Assembly: GCA_029204225.1 (NCBI GenBank)
Contig: MU833218.1
Coordinates: 1 to 59,506, forward strand
Length of the DNA stretch: 59,506 nt
From: Diphasiastrum complanatum
Taxonomy: Eukaryota > Streptophyta > Lycopodiopsida > Lycopodiales > Lycopodiaceae
Direction of reading: 5' to 3'
This document shows, one piece after another, positions 47,581-58,263 of the stretch. Positions within the stretch are counted from its first letter, which is position 1. Each line of letters begins with the position of its first letter. Position numbers and translations under genes: made by a program. The notes below the pieces were generated by a model. The model ran no database searches and had not been told where the DNA came from. It was given only the letters and a program-made list of their open reading frames with translations.

Positions 47581-48592
47581 GCACTTTCCTTTGAGGTTGA
47601 TAAACTGATCTTCGATGAAGATGACACCCTGGCTAGTGAATATCTCAGACTCGATAGGACTGAACAACTTGTAGGTTTGATCTGAAGTAGTGTAGTTGAT
47701 GAAAATACATTTAATACTCTTGAAGTCGAGCTTCTTCCTAAGATCATGAGGAATCTGTGCATAAGCAGTACATCCAAAAATTCGTAAGTTTGATAAAGAA
47801 GGTTTGGTACCTGTCCAAACTTTGAATGATGTTTTGTCTGAGAGACCTTTAGTAGGACGTCTGTTCTGAATATAGGTTGTTGTTGAAACAGCTTTAACCC
47901 AAAAGGACTTCAGAAGTGACGAATGTGATAACATGCACTTTGCCGATACTAAGGTTCTGTTCTTTCTCTCAGCAAGACCATTTGACTGAGGCAGTAATGT
48001 ATTGTTGCTCAATGCCGTTGTTAAGACAATGCTCCTTGAATTTGGTGGAGATGTATTCTCCCCCGTTATCTGACCTCAATGCTTTGATTCGTTTGCCAGT
48101 TTGATTTTCTGCATGCCTTTTGAATTGTCTGAAATTGATGAAAGTCTCTAATTTCTGTTTAATGAAATAAGCAACTATTCTTCTGGAGATTTCATCTAAA
48201 ATACTTTGCATCTAGCAATGAAGGAGTTTGCATAGGTCCACATATATTTGTATGAACAACATCTAACAGACCTTTTCCTGCCTATGACTCGATCTAAAAG
48301 GAATCCTAGTCTGTTTTCCAAGGATGCAGCTATGGCAGACAGGGAGATCGACTTTACCAGAAGAATAGTGGAGATCAAGAGCCATGGATTGGCTGGACAT
48401 GTTCGAAACAGGTGCATAATTCAAGTGTCTTAAGCGATGATGCCATAGTAATGCTTTATTGACAAGAACAGAGGTTTTCAAGGCTTGACTAATTTCAGAA
48501 TAACAATGCACCAATCTATATAGGTAACCTTGCCTCTTGCCGAGTGCAAGAACCTTGTTACTCCTATCAATCTCATATTTTGCCAAAGTCAT
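47581..48592 (-). pseudogene. Pre-integrase and integrase of copia-C
   Basis: The pre-integrase frame is open at 48592-48263 (ALLWHHRLRHLNYAP, CHSCILGKQTRIP). The integrase core is in pieces: RIKALRSDNGGEYIST in 48211-47969, then LPQSNGLAERKNRT and the GRKPS-type KVWTGTKPSL and FGCTAYAQIPHD blocks in 48012-47600. It ends at the G2 LTR. Confidence 0.87.
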
Positions 48593-48835
48593 TTTCTTAA
48601 CGTCCGAGGCACTTTGAAAAAATGCGAAAAATGCGAGTTTGCATTTTTACTCGTAATTTCTAACAAGCGATAGTGTCGCAAATAGGTGAAAATGCGACAC
48701 TGTAATTTTACACGTAATTTTTGACAGGCAAAAAAGTGACACTGTCGGGTTTTGTAGAGAGAGAAAATCCGACACTGTTGCTGAACTCCGTGCAGATTGT
48801 GTAAAAACATTTGTAATTCTGTAGACTGGGAAAAA
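48571..48835 (-). repeat. 5' LTR remnant of copia-C fused to pre-integrase
   Basis: It matches the interior of the 3' LTR (about 38889-39176), including the GCGACA-type module, and is joined directly to pre-integrase sequence at about 48570. Everything between (LTR end, primer site, gag, protease) is deleted. Confidence 0.8.
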
Positions 48836-50046
48836 TTCTTTATCTAATAAAGGTGGTACATTCTTTGAATCAATTTTCCGAGATGATTTTTCTCATTTCA
48901 GGACCGTATTGTAGTGTTGCTTAGTTTGTTTCTTTGTCATTGGTCCTGCCATCTTTTCTTCCTTCAATATGACTACTTTTGGCTATTTTATTGTCGATGC
49001 ATCTAGAATATCTCGAACTCCAAATCTCGTAGGATCCATATGATTGAGGATCTGATCATCTGTAAGTTTTGCATCTCCATCGTAAGTCAAGGCATGACTA
49101 ACATGTATTAGATCATCTTCAATCGGATCGAGAATTGGATCAATGGTTATCCAAGCCAAGTTCATCATATTTAATGGAAAAGGCGTATCCAAAGTTCGAT
49201 CAAGTAAAAAAAATTCGCTCAATTCGGATTGATTATCTCGTTGACACATATAGCCTGCTATACAATCCACTGTTGCAAGAGCTTGATTCCAATTGACAAT
49301 GTCAGTTTGAGAGTCATAATGGACCCCCGAAGTCTTCATTTGTCGATCACAGGTATGATCAGTTGTTGATGAGTCATCATCCCCTCTTTGGACTAGTAGC
49401 TTGATAGTCCAAGTGATTGGATCTACTTTGACTGCATGCTCACGATTCTCAAAAGTAATTTTGTCGGTGCCCCAGTTATGAATTACTTGCGCAATTCGTA
49501 ACCATGGACGTCCCAATAAAATTCGATATACATTTGGCACGTCAGGTAAGTCCAGTACTACAAAAGTAATGACAAATTGTACTCCAGCTATTTTGACAGG
49601 TACGTCTTCAACCATTCCTCTCGAACTGTTGTTTGATCAGCCAACTTAATGAAAAAAGTGGTCGGCTTCAACTTTATAAGTCCCCATTCTACACACAGCT
49701 TGGTTGAAATCAGTTAACTCCTAAACCTCCATCAATCACGGCTGCTTCTTTACCAAATTGTCTATGTTGTATCGGCAGGGTGATGTTTTTCTGCTCACTT
49801 TCTCAGGCAGTTCCTACATTGAGTACTTTGTTCGTTTCTTCAAACTCGGCACAAAAAAGTAGCTTCTAACGGACTTGTGATTCCATTTGAATCAATCTTT
49901 CTGCTAATACTTCTTTTGCTTTAGGCACCAACTTAAAAAATTCTCCCAGTGTAATATCCATCTTGCTAGACAGAATATTTACGATCATTTCTATTTGCGG
50001 CGCTTTTGGTTTTGTCATTATGAAGGGTTCTTCATGATGGTGCAAC
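48836..50046 (-). pseudogene. Protease region of gypsy G1
   Basis: A 210-codon frame is open at 49615-48983. It begins with VEDVPVKIAGVQF and contains the LLGRPWLR block typical of gypsy retropepsin C-termini. Upstream, in another frame at about 49722-49745, is an IDGGLGVN sequence that fits the protease active site (D-x-G). The frame then runs through an acidic linker to a stop at 48983. Confidence 0.75.
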
Positions 50047-50486
50047 TGTTAGAAATAATAAATGATGATGTTAGTTTTCCATAGGTTACTTTGACCCAAA
50101 AGGTTAAAACTTGTGTAACCATGGGGTAGGTTTATTATTTAGACCATGTTAAGATGGTTTTAGTTCAGTTGGACCCAATTTTGGTCTAGTGGTAACTCGT
50201 GGGTCCAAGTAAAGTCTAATTATATTAAGGGACCCTATCTTGACTTTTGGGAGTGTCCTATAACTAGTAGTGGGTTTGGAATGTTCTAGAACTTAGAGTC
50301 CAGAAGAGTTTAGGCCCTTGGAAAGGCCTATTTATATGTACTTATTATTCATTTGTGATTCATTTCCTTTCAAGCATTGCTACTACTTCCTCTCTCCTTG
50401 AGGGCGCCTAACTCTCTCCCTCTTCTTCTTCTTCTTGTATATGGAGATTGAATGTTAGAAGGATCTTGGCACTTTGATTTCCTACA
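50047..50486 (+). repeat. 5' LTR of L1
   Basis: TGTTAGAAATAATAAATG...CTTTGATTTCCTACA, with a TATTTATATGTAC TATA-like box near 50329 and a (CTT)n stretch near 50421. Confidence 0.9.
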
Positions 50487-50499
50487 TGGTATCAGAGCC
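50487..50499 (+). promoter_or_regulatory. Primer-binding site of L1
   Basis: TGGTATCAGAGCC immediately after the LTR. Confidence 0.9.
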
Positions 50500-51331
50500 A
50501 TGGATCTTCTATGCTTAATTGATTAGGGCGCCCTACCAAAAGAGATCGTCTTCACTTAGGGATCTCAAAAATTCAGCACCTTTGCTGATTTTTTGGAGTG
50601 AAGATCCGTTCAATTTTGACTCTTGTCCATTTTGCAGGAGGGCGCCACACATCAAAGAAGATAATAGGATTTTGGGTGCCCAAAAATCAGGTTGTTGTTT
50701 GCTGATTTTTCAGGTTGTAGGAATGCGCCATTGAATATCTTTTTCAAGGCTGCTTTTAGGTCGCCCACATCCGTGTAGGTTTATCCTACTTTCGTTGGTC
50801 CGCTGATGTCCTATTTTTCAGATTTGCTCCTTTGTATGAGGGCGCCCATCTACAAGCAATTTTTATCTTTTGATTTGGATGAAATGTCAGCACCCCTACT
50901 GATTTTACAAAGTGAAGATCCGCTTCTTTTTGCTTGTTTACAAGTGTGGAAGAAGGCGCTAATTTTTTGTGATGATTCGGTCACATTCTGAGACTGAAAA
51001 TCGAACAGCATATTACCATTTTTAGGGTGTTTGCAACAGCCTTATTTGTGTGTGTATTCTTCACACTTTTTTGGCAAGAAATAAGGGTTTTGAAAAAAGC
51101 TTTGTTGGAGGCTAACCTAATTTTTTGCTTGCTGGTTTTTTTGAGTTTGTAATGCTATTTCAGGCTGAAATTTTCAACACACAAGCCTTGTAGGAGGCTG
51201 AGTTCCTCTATCCATCTCAGGTGTGCTTTTGATACATTCCAATGCTGATTTTTTAGATTTGATACTTGTTGGTTTTTGTGTCTTTTAGGGCACATTTAAA
51301 GTTTAAAAAAGTTTATCTTCTTGGCTGGTTC

Positions 51332-51460
51332 TTATGGCAAGAGATTTGGGAGCAATTCGTACTTGTTCGAACGAAGATATGTTGGATGGCACCAACTATT
51401 CTTCATGGAGTTGCAAGTTGAGGTTTGGCATCGACGTAATGATCGAGCTCTTTCATTAGT
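51332..51460 (+). pseudogene. gag start of L1
   Basis: From the ATG at 51332 the frame reads MARDLGAIRTCSNEDMLDGT and then NYSSWSCKLRF, the usual opening of copia capsids (LDGTNY-x-W). The frame is then lost. No further retroelement domain can be followed in the interior. Confidence 0.65.
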
Positions 51461-52525
51461 TTGATCAAGCTCTTTCATTAGTCTGATCAAGCTCTTTCAT
51501 AGGCTGTCTACAAGTACAAGTTTGCATCGGAATGTTGGTATGGTAGAGCATTCTTCTTCTCTCGAGCCATTTGTTGCAAATGATGGATGCATAAGTGAAG
51601 AACTTTATGAGCAAGCTTTTGAAGTTAATGTTTCGAAAAAGGTTGAAATCAAGCATTCTTTGAAGCCATTTTGTACTAATGGAGAAGGGGAAAAAATCAT
51701 GTCAATTAGTACATTGGTTCAAAGTGGCGTGTTGCTGGATTTTTTGGGTGTTCAGGCAAACTGCTGATTTTTTTCTCGAAGATGGTAGACAGTAGATTCA
51801 GCCATGGTTTATTGATCATTTCAACCTATGTCACGATATCATGAGCATCCTATTATGCATCGGGAACGGCCTGTGGAAGGTTTTTGAATAGCAAGGTCCA
51901 CATTTGGAACACTTTGGACAACAAAGTGTTGGTGATTTTGTGGCTGTTGGATAGCCTGCTACAACCTCTTGTTGGTTGTCCGAGTCTTTGTGGGATAGCA
52001 AAGCATCTTTTTACCTTGGAGGAAATACACATGCCTCACCAAAATCAGTACCTTATATTGATTTTCCTGTTTTGATGCTTACTTCTATGATGACGATGTT
52101 GCCTTACCTAGTGTTGGTGAGTAGATCATTGACAGTAAGATTCGGAAGGATGTGATGGTAAAAGAGTATCATACTCTTCTTTATGTTTCTTGTGGTAAGA
52201 AGACTTATGGAATCATGTAGGAATCATTGATGGATTGCAAATCCATATTTTGGCTTGTGGTTGGTTTTTTGGTTACCTACTTTGGATGGAGCATGCTTGT
52301 CTTCACTCTTCGACTTGATGCTACCGCACTTTGTATTCTACATCTCTTTTACATCGGGCATGAATGGGGCTGAGATTTCGGCTACTTTGACTACTTCGAG
52401 TTGGAGTGTTTTTTTTTTTTTTTGGCTATATGAAGTTTTGGGCAACAAGCAACATTTTGCATTTTGTTGCAATTTTTTCATTCTACATGTCATGTTATGT
52501 TTTTTACATTATTATTTAAGGAGGG

Positions 52526-52964
52526 TGTTAGAAATAATAAATGATAATGTTAGTTTCTCATAGGTTACTTTGACCCAAAAGGTTGAAACTCGTGTAACCA
52601 TGGGGTAGACTTATTATTTAGACCATGTTAAGATAGTTTTAGTTAAGTTGGACCCAATTTTGGTCTAATGGTAACTCGTGGTTTCAAGTAAAGTCTAATT
52701 ATGTTAAGGGACCCTATCTTGTCTTTTGGGAGTGCCCTATAATTAGTAGTGGGTTTGGAAGGTTCTAAAACTTAGAGTTTGGAAGAGTCTAGGCCCTTAG
52801 AAGGCCTATTTATATGTACTCATGGTTCATTTGTAATTCATTCCCTTTCAAGCATTGCTACTACTTTCTCTCTCCTTGAGGGTGCCTAACCCTCTCCCTC
52901 TTCTTCTTCTTCTTGTATATGGAGATTGAATGTTAGAAGGACCTTGGCACTTTGATTTCCTACG
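52526..52964 (+). repeat. 3' LTR of L1
   Basis: A near copy of 50047-50486. Its last base differs (CTACG for CTACA). Confidence 0.9.
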
Positions 52965-52975
52965 ACAATTGTGTA

Positions 52976-54136
52976 TTAACATTCGTTCTTGGATATGTTT
53001 GTGGCATAGGTGACTTCAGTTGCTACTTTAGTGGCTTCCAAGGCTTCTTCTTCTTGCAACTGTTTAATCCACTGTCTCATATTTTGATATCTTTTCTTTT
53101 CTGCTTTGAGATTCGGATACACCCCTGATGCAGTAGGTATATCTGTAGCTGGTGTAGGTTCAGCAGATACTGGATCATCTAGAACCTCCTTCTGTTTCTG
53201 AGCTCTGGTAACAACCATCAAAGGTACAGTTGGTTCAGATTGAACTACTGGCCTTTTTTTGGTCGTAATCATATTCACTGGAGTAGTAACCGGTGGTGGT
53301 TTGGGTCTTGTAGGACATTCTTTATAACAGTGTCCATAACCACATTCTCTATAGAATGGTATAAACTTTCCTTTGTTTGGCCATTCAGCAACTCTATGGT
53401 TCTCTCCGCATGCAAGACATCCAAGTGGTGCTCTGGACCATTGTCTAGCTGCTTGTTGTTGCGCAGCAGCATAGATAGCATACTGCTCTAAAGGGCCACT
53501 CTCATGATCATTGTTATAGTTCCATTGCTCATTGCCAGGATAATGTTCTGGTTCAATTAGATTTGCAGGAGGAGCACTCTGTCCCGTTGGAGCTGGCAGA
53601 GCTAGTCGTTCTGGAAATCCAAGGGCAAAATTGAAAGGCTTCCCATCAAGACCCTTTGAATAAGTAGGTTCTTCATACTGAAGTTTAGCATACCTTTGCT
53701 GGATAATCCGAGAATTAAAAGAGCAAAAGGTTGTTTCATGTCCCGTAGAGTTACACAGATGACAATTAGTATTCGTCATTCATTATTTCAATGTTGGTGG
53801 ACATTCATTCATAGTGTGATTGCCTGCACAAATTGAACACCAGACATTTTCCTGGCTAGGAAAAGTCTTTGCAAGCTTTTCAGATTCTTTGTTCACTTTA
53901 CCAAGGAATTCTTCCAAGGCTTTAATTTTTTTATCAAGTTGAGACTACATCTTTTCTAGCTGCATCTACTGCTTTTGACCAAGTTTCTTGAACTCATCGA
54001 TCATCTTCTCTATAGTCGCTTTGATATTTGTTGATGCAATGTGGTGAATGTTGTCATGGTTTGCCCTACCATATAAGACAATATTCCAACATTTAATTCG
54101 TCATCCGATTGCTCGACGTGTCCGAGTCTTCGAACC

Positions 54137-54140
<4 letters not shown>
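52976..54140 (-). pseudogene. gag of gypsy G1
   Basis: From about 54140 the minus strand has a short N-terminal part (VRRLGHVEQSDDELNVGILS), then a coiled-coil-like lysine/glutamate stretch and a zinc knuckle CSICAGNHTMNEC near 53840. A 267-codon frame at 53779-52976 follows. It starts with a second knuckle-like CHLCNSTGHETTFC and has a third cysteine cluster (CGYGHCYKEC). Its C-terminus is charged. Several stops lie between 53780 and 54010. Confidence 0.75.

Positions 54141-54173
<33 letters not shown>
54141..54173. repeat. (GA)n microsatellite
   Basis: About 16 GA units at the edge of the G1 gag sequence. Confidence 0.97.
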
Positions 54174-54176
<3 letters not shown>

Positions 54177-54212
54177 TCAAAAAAATCAACTGAACCGTCA
54201 ATTACGTGAGTT

Positions 54213-54235
54213 AATGGTCCATTGGTTGGACCATT
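54213..54235. repeat. Short hairpin
   Basis: AATGGTCC (54213-54220) and GGACCATT (54228-54235) flank a 7-base loop. Confidence 0.7.
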
Positions 54236-54649
54236 ACCACAAATGATCTAGTCCCCGGATAGCGAGGCGGAATAATCGGGTCCCCGGATAGCTCGTGGCC
54301 TCCGCCACTCACTGCCAGGTCTTAGATTATTTTTAGTAATGATCCTTCCAATGTCCATTACCTACAACATAATCCTTAAGGCTAGCATAACCCCATATGT
54401 TTACTACCTATCATCTTGCTGGACCGAGCCTCCATGTTGGATTACACTATATATCCCCCACCAAGTATGTGTTGCAAGGTGCTAATGCCATGTAGGCATG
54501 TCCTTTAGGCCAAATGTCACTTGTGTAGGCCCCGGGATGTGGTAGTTTGTGGTTCCGGGGGCTGCTTATTATTTATTTTGCCAATAATTAGGCCCAAGAT
54601 ACCATTTCAAGGGTGAGCGACGTATTTTGGGCCCAGCTTTAATGGCACG

Positions 54650-54770
54650 ATATATTGTAACATACGACCACCTGGATTCTGACACATGCTAGAGAAGCCA
54701 TTTGGAGCGTTTTTAATGGCATAGACGTGGCAGAATATGAACGCTCATAACTAAATCCAATGGTTGTGAG
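54650..54770 (-). promoter_or_regulatory. G-box-containing module, second copy (inverted)
   Basis: Read on the minus strand, ACCATTGGATTT, GAGCGTTC and TTCTGCCACGTCT match in order the 14588-14632 sequence (ACCGTTGGATTTT, AGACGTTC, CTCTGCCACGTGT), and further on CATGTGTCAGAATCCAGGTGG matches ACACGTGGCAAAAATCCAAGTGG. The homology covers about 110 bp. Confidence 0.55.
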
Positions 54771-54920
54771 TCCGACCTACGTAGCGTCACTAAGGCATGA
54801 GGCCAGAGCAATAAAAGGAGAGCAAAGAGAACCTCGGATGACAGAGAGGAAGAACCTCGGACGAGAGAGAGAGCGAGAGAGGAGAGAGGAGAGAGGAGAG
54901 AGAGATTTTGATCGTTAAGT

Positions 54921-55163
54921 ATGCAGATCTCATCGTCTGAAGCTCCTGTTATTGCGTCTTTTCCTGGGATTGAGGATCTCGTATTGCCGGTTTTCGCCAT
55001 GCCACTCTTCTTGATAACTTTTTTGTTTGGATTTTCAAGATTGTTGTCTGTTATGCTTCTTGCATTTGCTCAGTGGTTACATCATATTCACTGCTCTTGT
55101 TGTTATTGTGGTAATCTGCACACGGTTTTCTGTTTAGTGGCATCTTTTGTGAAAGTTTATTAG
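54921..55163 (+). CDS. Possible small membrane protein or first exon
   Basis: Not recognised. The open frame starts about 105 bp after an AATAAAAGG box (54810-54818) and a GA-rich leader (54840-54905), which looks like a promoter and 5' untranslated region. The first 23 residues (MQISSSEAPVIASFPGIEDL, then VLP) look protein-like. The following part is hydrophobic and T-rich in DNA and could be an intron starting at GTTTTC near 54990. It lies 1 kb upstream of the branching enzyme start and could be an unrelated gene. Confidence 0.25.
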   Translation: MQISSSEAPVIASFPGIEDLVLPVFAMPLFLITFLFGFSRLLSVMLLAFAQWLHHIHCSCCYCGNLHTVFCLVASFVKVY

Positions 55164-56125
55164 GCAAGGCATTTAGTTAGAAAATAGTGGCAATGGACAA
55201 GAATCGTAAGCTCTGCAAAAATTCCCAGTACTGTGATTTTAGGAGCTCTGCACAAAGGTGGACGCATTATCTCTACCATTATGCTTTAAGGAAGGGGATC
55301 AGATCTTGAGATTTTACTAAGGGCGTTCCGTCTTCGGTTGTGTTTAACAATTATTACGTATTCCTCCAACAACCTCCTCTATTTATAGAAGCTATAAGTC
55401 ACTTATCACAACGTCAGTTCTCTTTGAGTGTAATCGGCTGCAGAAACATAGCAAGAACAACTAAATGTCTGACTGAGTATTTTTTAGTACTGTTATGGAT
55501 GCTGTTTGCAGACGTCACTGACATCCTTCAAATGGACTTGCTACTATATAATGGTTGACGAACAAAAGACCAATAAGCATCAATGCCGTGGCTGTAACAC
55601 TATGAATTATTAGGTGCTGTGATTTCCATGTTACGTTATAACCTGGCAAACGGACCTTCTTCATCCCTCTATGTCTTTAACAGATGGAGGACATCATTGA
55701 CCACAAAATGTTCATTTGACTGACAATGCCTGCATGATATCAAACCATCACTCTGCAGCTGCAGCCCTCATTTAATAGCAGGCAGGCAGGAGCAAGCAGT
55801 AGGATTGCTATGTGGACTGTATTGGTATATGATATTGCCGGAAACATAATTATTTCCATTCACTTTCTTAGTGTGGAAGCAACAATGATATTGAGAATCA
55901 TGGCTTTCTTAAATTCGTCCTATGGAGTGTTTTCCTTTTTCAAGGTTGCCTCCCATTCGTGGTGCACAAAACTTGGGTCGAAGCCGGATAATTGAAGGTT
56001 TTTCTTTCACATGTTATGGCATTATGCTTAAGTGATACTTAGTAAAGTTTTAGACAATGACCAATGTCTACCGAGTTTTGAATGATAACGTTTATATTTG
56101 CAAGTAGCTAGGCAAATTCACGAGA
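55164..56125. other. No gene recognised; upstream region of the branching enzyme gene
   Basis: Contains only short open frames. Probably promoter and 5' untranslated sequence of the gene at 56126. An in-frame TAG at 56105-56107 shows that its coding sequence does not extend further left. Confidence 0.4.
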
Positions 56126-58263
56126 ATGATGCTAACTACCAGATATCGTTTAAATGAGCACGTTGCCTTCGTCCAGGGAACCAGGAGAGAGTTAGCAAGC
56201 TTGCACAAATTACGGAGGGGAAGAACTGGGTTTTTGCTGGCAAACATGGCTTGTAACTTCACGCAAAGAGTTGAAGAGGTATGTTTTTGAGCTTGAAAAT
56301 ATGGAAACTCATAGCTTAGAAAAATTTCAAGCTGGCCAGGGGGTGAACAACCAACAATCACCTCCATTTATTGAAGACTATGTGCAATCGGGAACTAGTA
56401 AACGGTAAGGCCATGTCCAGATTTGTATGCGAGTGATACTCTTGTGGATTCAGTTTTGATACAGGAGGGAAGGCTTTAACCTTCAAAAGGATTACATAAC
56501 TCTTCAAGATGAGTTGTGTGCCATAGTCTATGCTTTAAAGGCATGGAATCAGTAGATCACGATATATCTAAGTAGTTTCTCAATTTAAATTTGTGAAACT
56601 GGATGTATTCTAATTTCACAAATAGATATCTAGGTAATATGCACCCACTATATCCAACTTGGTTTATTTAATATGTATTCGGACTTCTTGGGATTTCCTA
56701 GATCTATTGTATATTGATAGGATTCATGCTTTACAAGTGAATTGTGGACTGCTACACTTGGCAAGATAGAGGTGTAGTCGGATGAGTAGTGCAAATTATT
56801 TCGAAATGGTGGGCAAGTAGAGAGAGTTAACCAAATGTTAGAAGATACGGTTGTGGTGTTTGTGACTGTGAAGTTTGAAGCAAATGCAATGAGAGCATTG
56901 TTGCTTTATTGGAAGTTGCTTACTGTGATGGAAAGAATGTTTTCACAAAAATGAGTTTTATTGAGCTTACTTATGGATTTAGGATACTTAGTCCTTTTAC
57001 GATGGCTATACTTCAAAAAGTTCTTAATGCTATTGAATAAAATACTCAAGTTGGCCAGAATAATTTGTAAAACAGGTGATGGATTCAACTAAGATGTAGA
57101 TTGTATTTGCACACAAAGGGAGTTCAAGGAAGGGGGACATGGTGTTTCTCTCACATTTCAAAGGACTTGGCTTCGCTAAATATAGGGCAGGTGTCGCCAG
57201 TCATCTCCAAGACACTGTGGTCCCTAGAAAATTGCTAAATAATGTTGCTTGTAAATTAGTGTTGCCTCAAGATTGTGAGGTTCATTTCTAAAAAGCAGTG
57301 GTGGGTAAAAGGGAAACAAGGAAACATCTAACAAAAACACTGTAGTATCAGCATAGTTTGCTATCCACTTTTTGCTCTTAAAGTGGGTTTCATGTTAGAA
57401 TATTGCCAAGCGGCTGTAATTGCATGTTTGCAGTTTTCTGGTTTTGGAGTGTTAGAGGTTAGGGGTGCTTAAGGGTTTTGGATAGCCTTTGGGAGGCATT
57501 CCTAATTAGCTCCCATGGAGCAGATGTATGGGTGGAGACTAGCAACAGACTCTCCTTTTTGTTAATGTGGTGTATTCTGCAAGAGATTGAAAAGGTGAAA
57601 GGTTATCATCTTGTCAATCTTGTATTCTAGTTTTTGTGTTTGATAAAAAGAATCTAGCAAATGAGCAAAATCTAGCATTCATGATACTCTTAACAGTTTT
57701 GTACAAAACTCATAAACTTTGTTCACAATGCACATTCAAATAGTTGCATGTTAGGAGCTTGTGTTTCTAAGTCTCTTTTAATTCAACTCTGAGATGCAAA
57801 TATTCAACTTTGACTATTAGTCATGTTGACGTACGTGTATTAGTTGTTGTAGATAGAGATGCTGTAGTGTTTTGGTCAATAGATTTGATCTAGAATCTCG
57901 CTTTTTATTATACTTTGACAACAGAGTCTAATGCAGCTAGAAAGAGGGGGAAAAGGAAAAAAATTCATAGCAAACAATAATACTGATGTGCATTTGGCTA
58001 TTACTAATCAATTGAATTTGTTATTTCATGACAGATACAAGGGCTCAAGATATCATCAGGACGAAAGTCTTTAGCTATTTCGGCATTAGAATCAGCTACT
58101 CTTCACCAACAGATTGAAAAAGCAACGTCAAGGTTAAAAGTGATTGAGATAGATCCCACTCTGACATCACATGAAGATCATTTGGTGTCCAGATATAATC
58201 TATTTCTCCAGAGAATGCAAGAGATTGAAGAATACGAAGGTGGACTAGCAAATTTTGCTTTAG
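56126..58263 (+). CDS. Starch (1,4-alpha-glucan) branching enzyme, 5' end only
   Basis: Branching enzymes cut alpha-1,4-glucan chains and rejoin them by alpha-1,6 bonds in plastidial starch synthesis. Two exons are visible. Exon 1 (56126-56278) has two adjacent ATGs after an in-frame stop and a GTATGT donor. Exon 2 (58035-58263) lies between an acceptor TTTCATGACAG and a GTGAGC donor. They join in phase as 127 residues. Residues 1-50 are rich in Arg, Leu and Thr and poor in acid, like a plastid transit peptide. Exon 2 has KVIEIDPTLTSHEDHLVSRY and IEEYEGGLANFALG, the helical segment just before the CBM48 domain (family pattern DP-L...HL-YRY...I--EGGL--FA-GY). The next exon should start with the Y of GY, but it is beyond the window. 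The catalytic barrel is therefore not seen. The 1.76-kb intron holds gypsy remnants. Confidence 0.65.
56456..57300 (+). pseudogene. Degenerate Ty3/gypsy fragment in intron 1 of the branching enzyme gene
   Basis: First come RNase H traces at about 56460-56570 (DYITLQDELCAIVYALKAWNQ-like, shown here only as the DELCAIVYALKAW block). An integrase core end with FRNGGQVERVNQMLED lies near 56790-56850. An integrase C-terminal part is near 57090-57290, with KGDMVFLSHFKG and KLVLPQDCEVHF. Many stops and frameshifts indicate great age. It is on the same strand as the gene and lies between its exons. Confidence 0.7.
57301..58034. other. Intron sequence, nothing recognised
   Basis: Rest of intron 1 of the branching enzyme gene after the gypsy remnant. 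AT-rich, ending in the pyrimidine-rich acceptor region. Confidence 0.5.

Larger units (their letters stand above)
50047..52964 (+). mobile_element. Non-autonomous LTR retrotransposon L1
   Basis: Two LTRs of about 440 bp (50047-50486 and 52526-52964) differ at about 34 positions by my count, roughly 92% identity. A primer-binding site (50487-50499) and a purine tract (52518-52525, AAGGAGGG) flank a 2.0-kb interior. The interior has only a copia gag start and no protease, integrase, reverse transcriptase or RNase H. It lies between the gag and protease parts of G1. The flanking five bases (GCAAC and ACAAT) do not form a clear target duplication. Confidence 0.85.
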
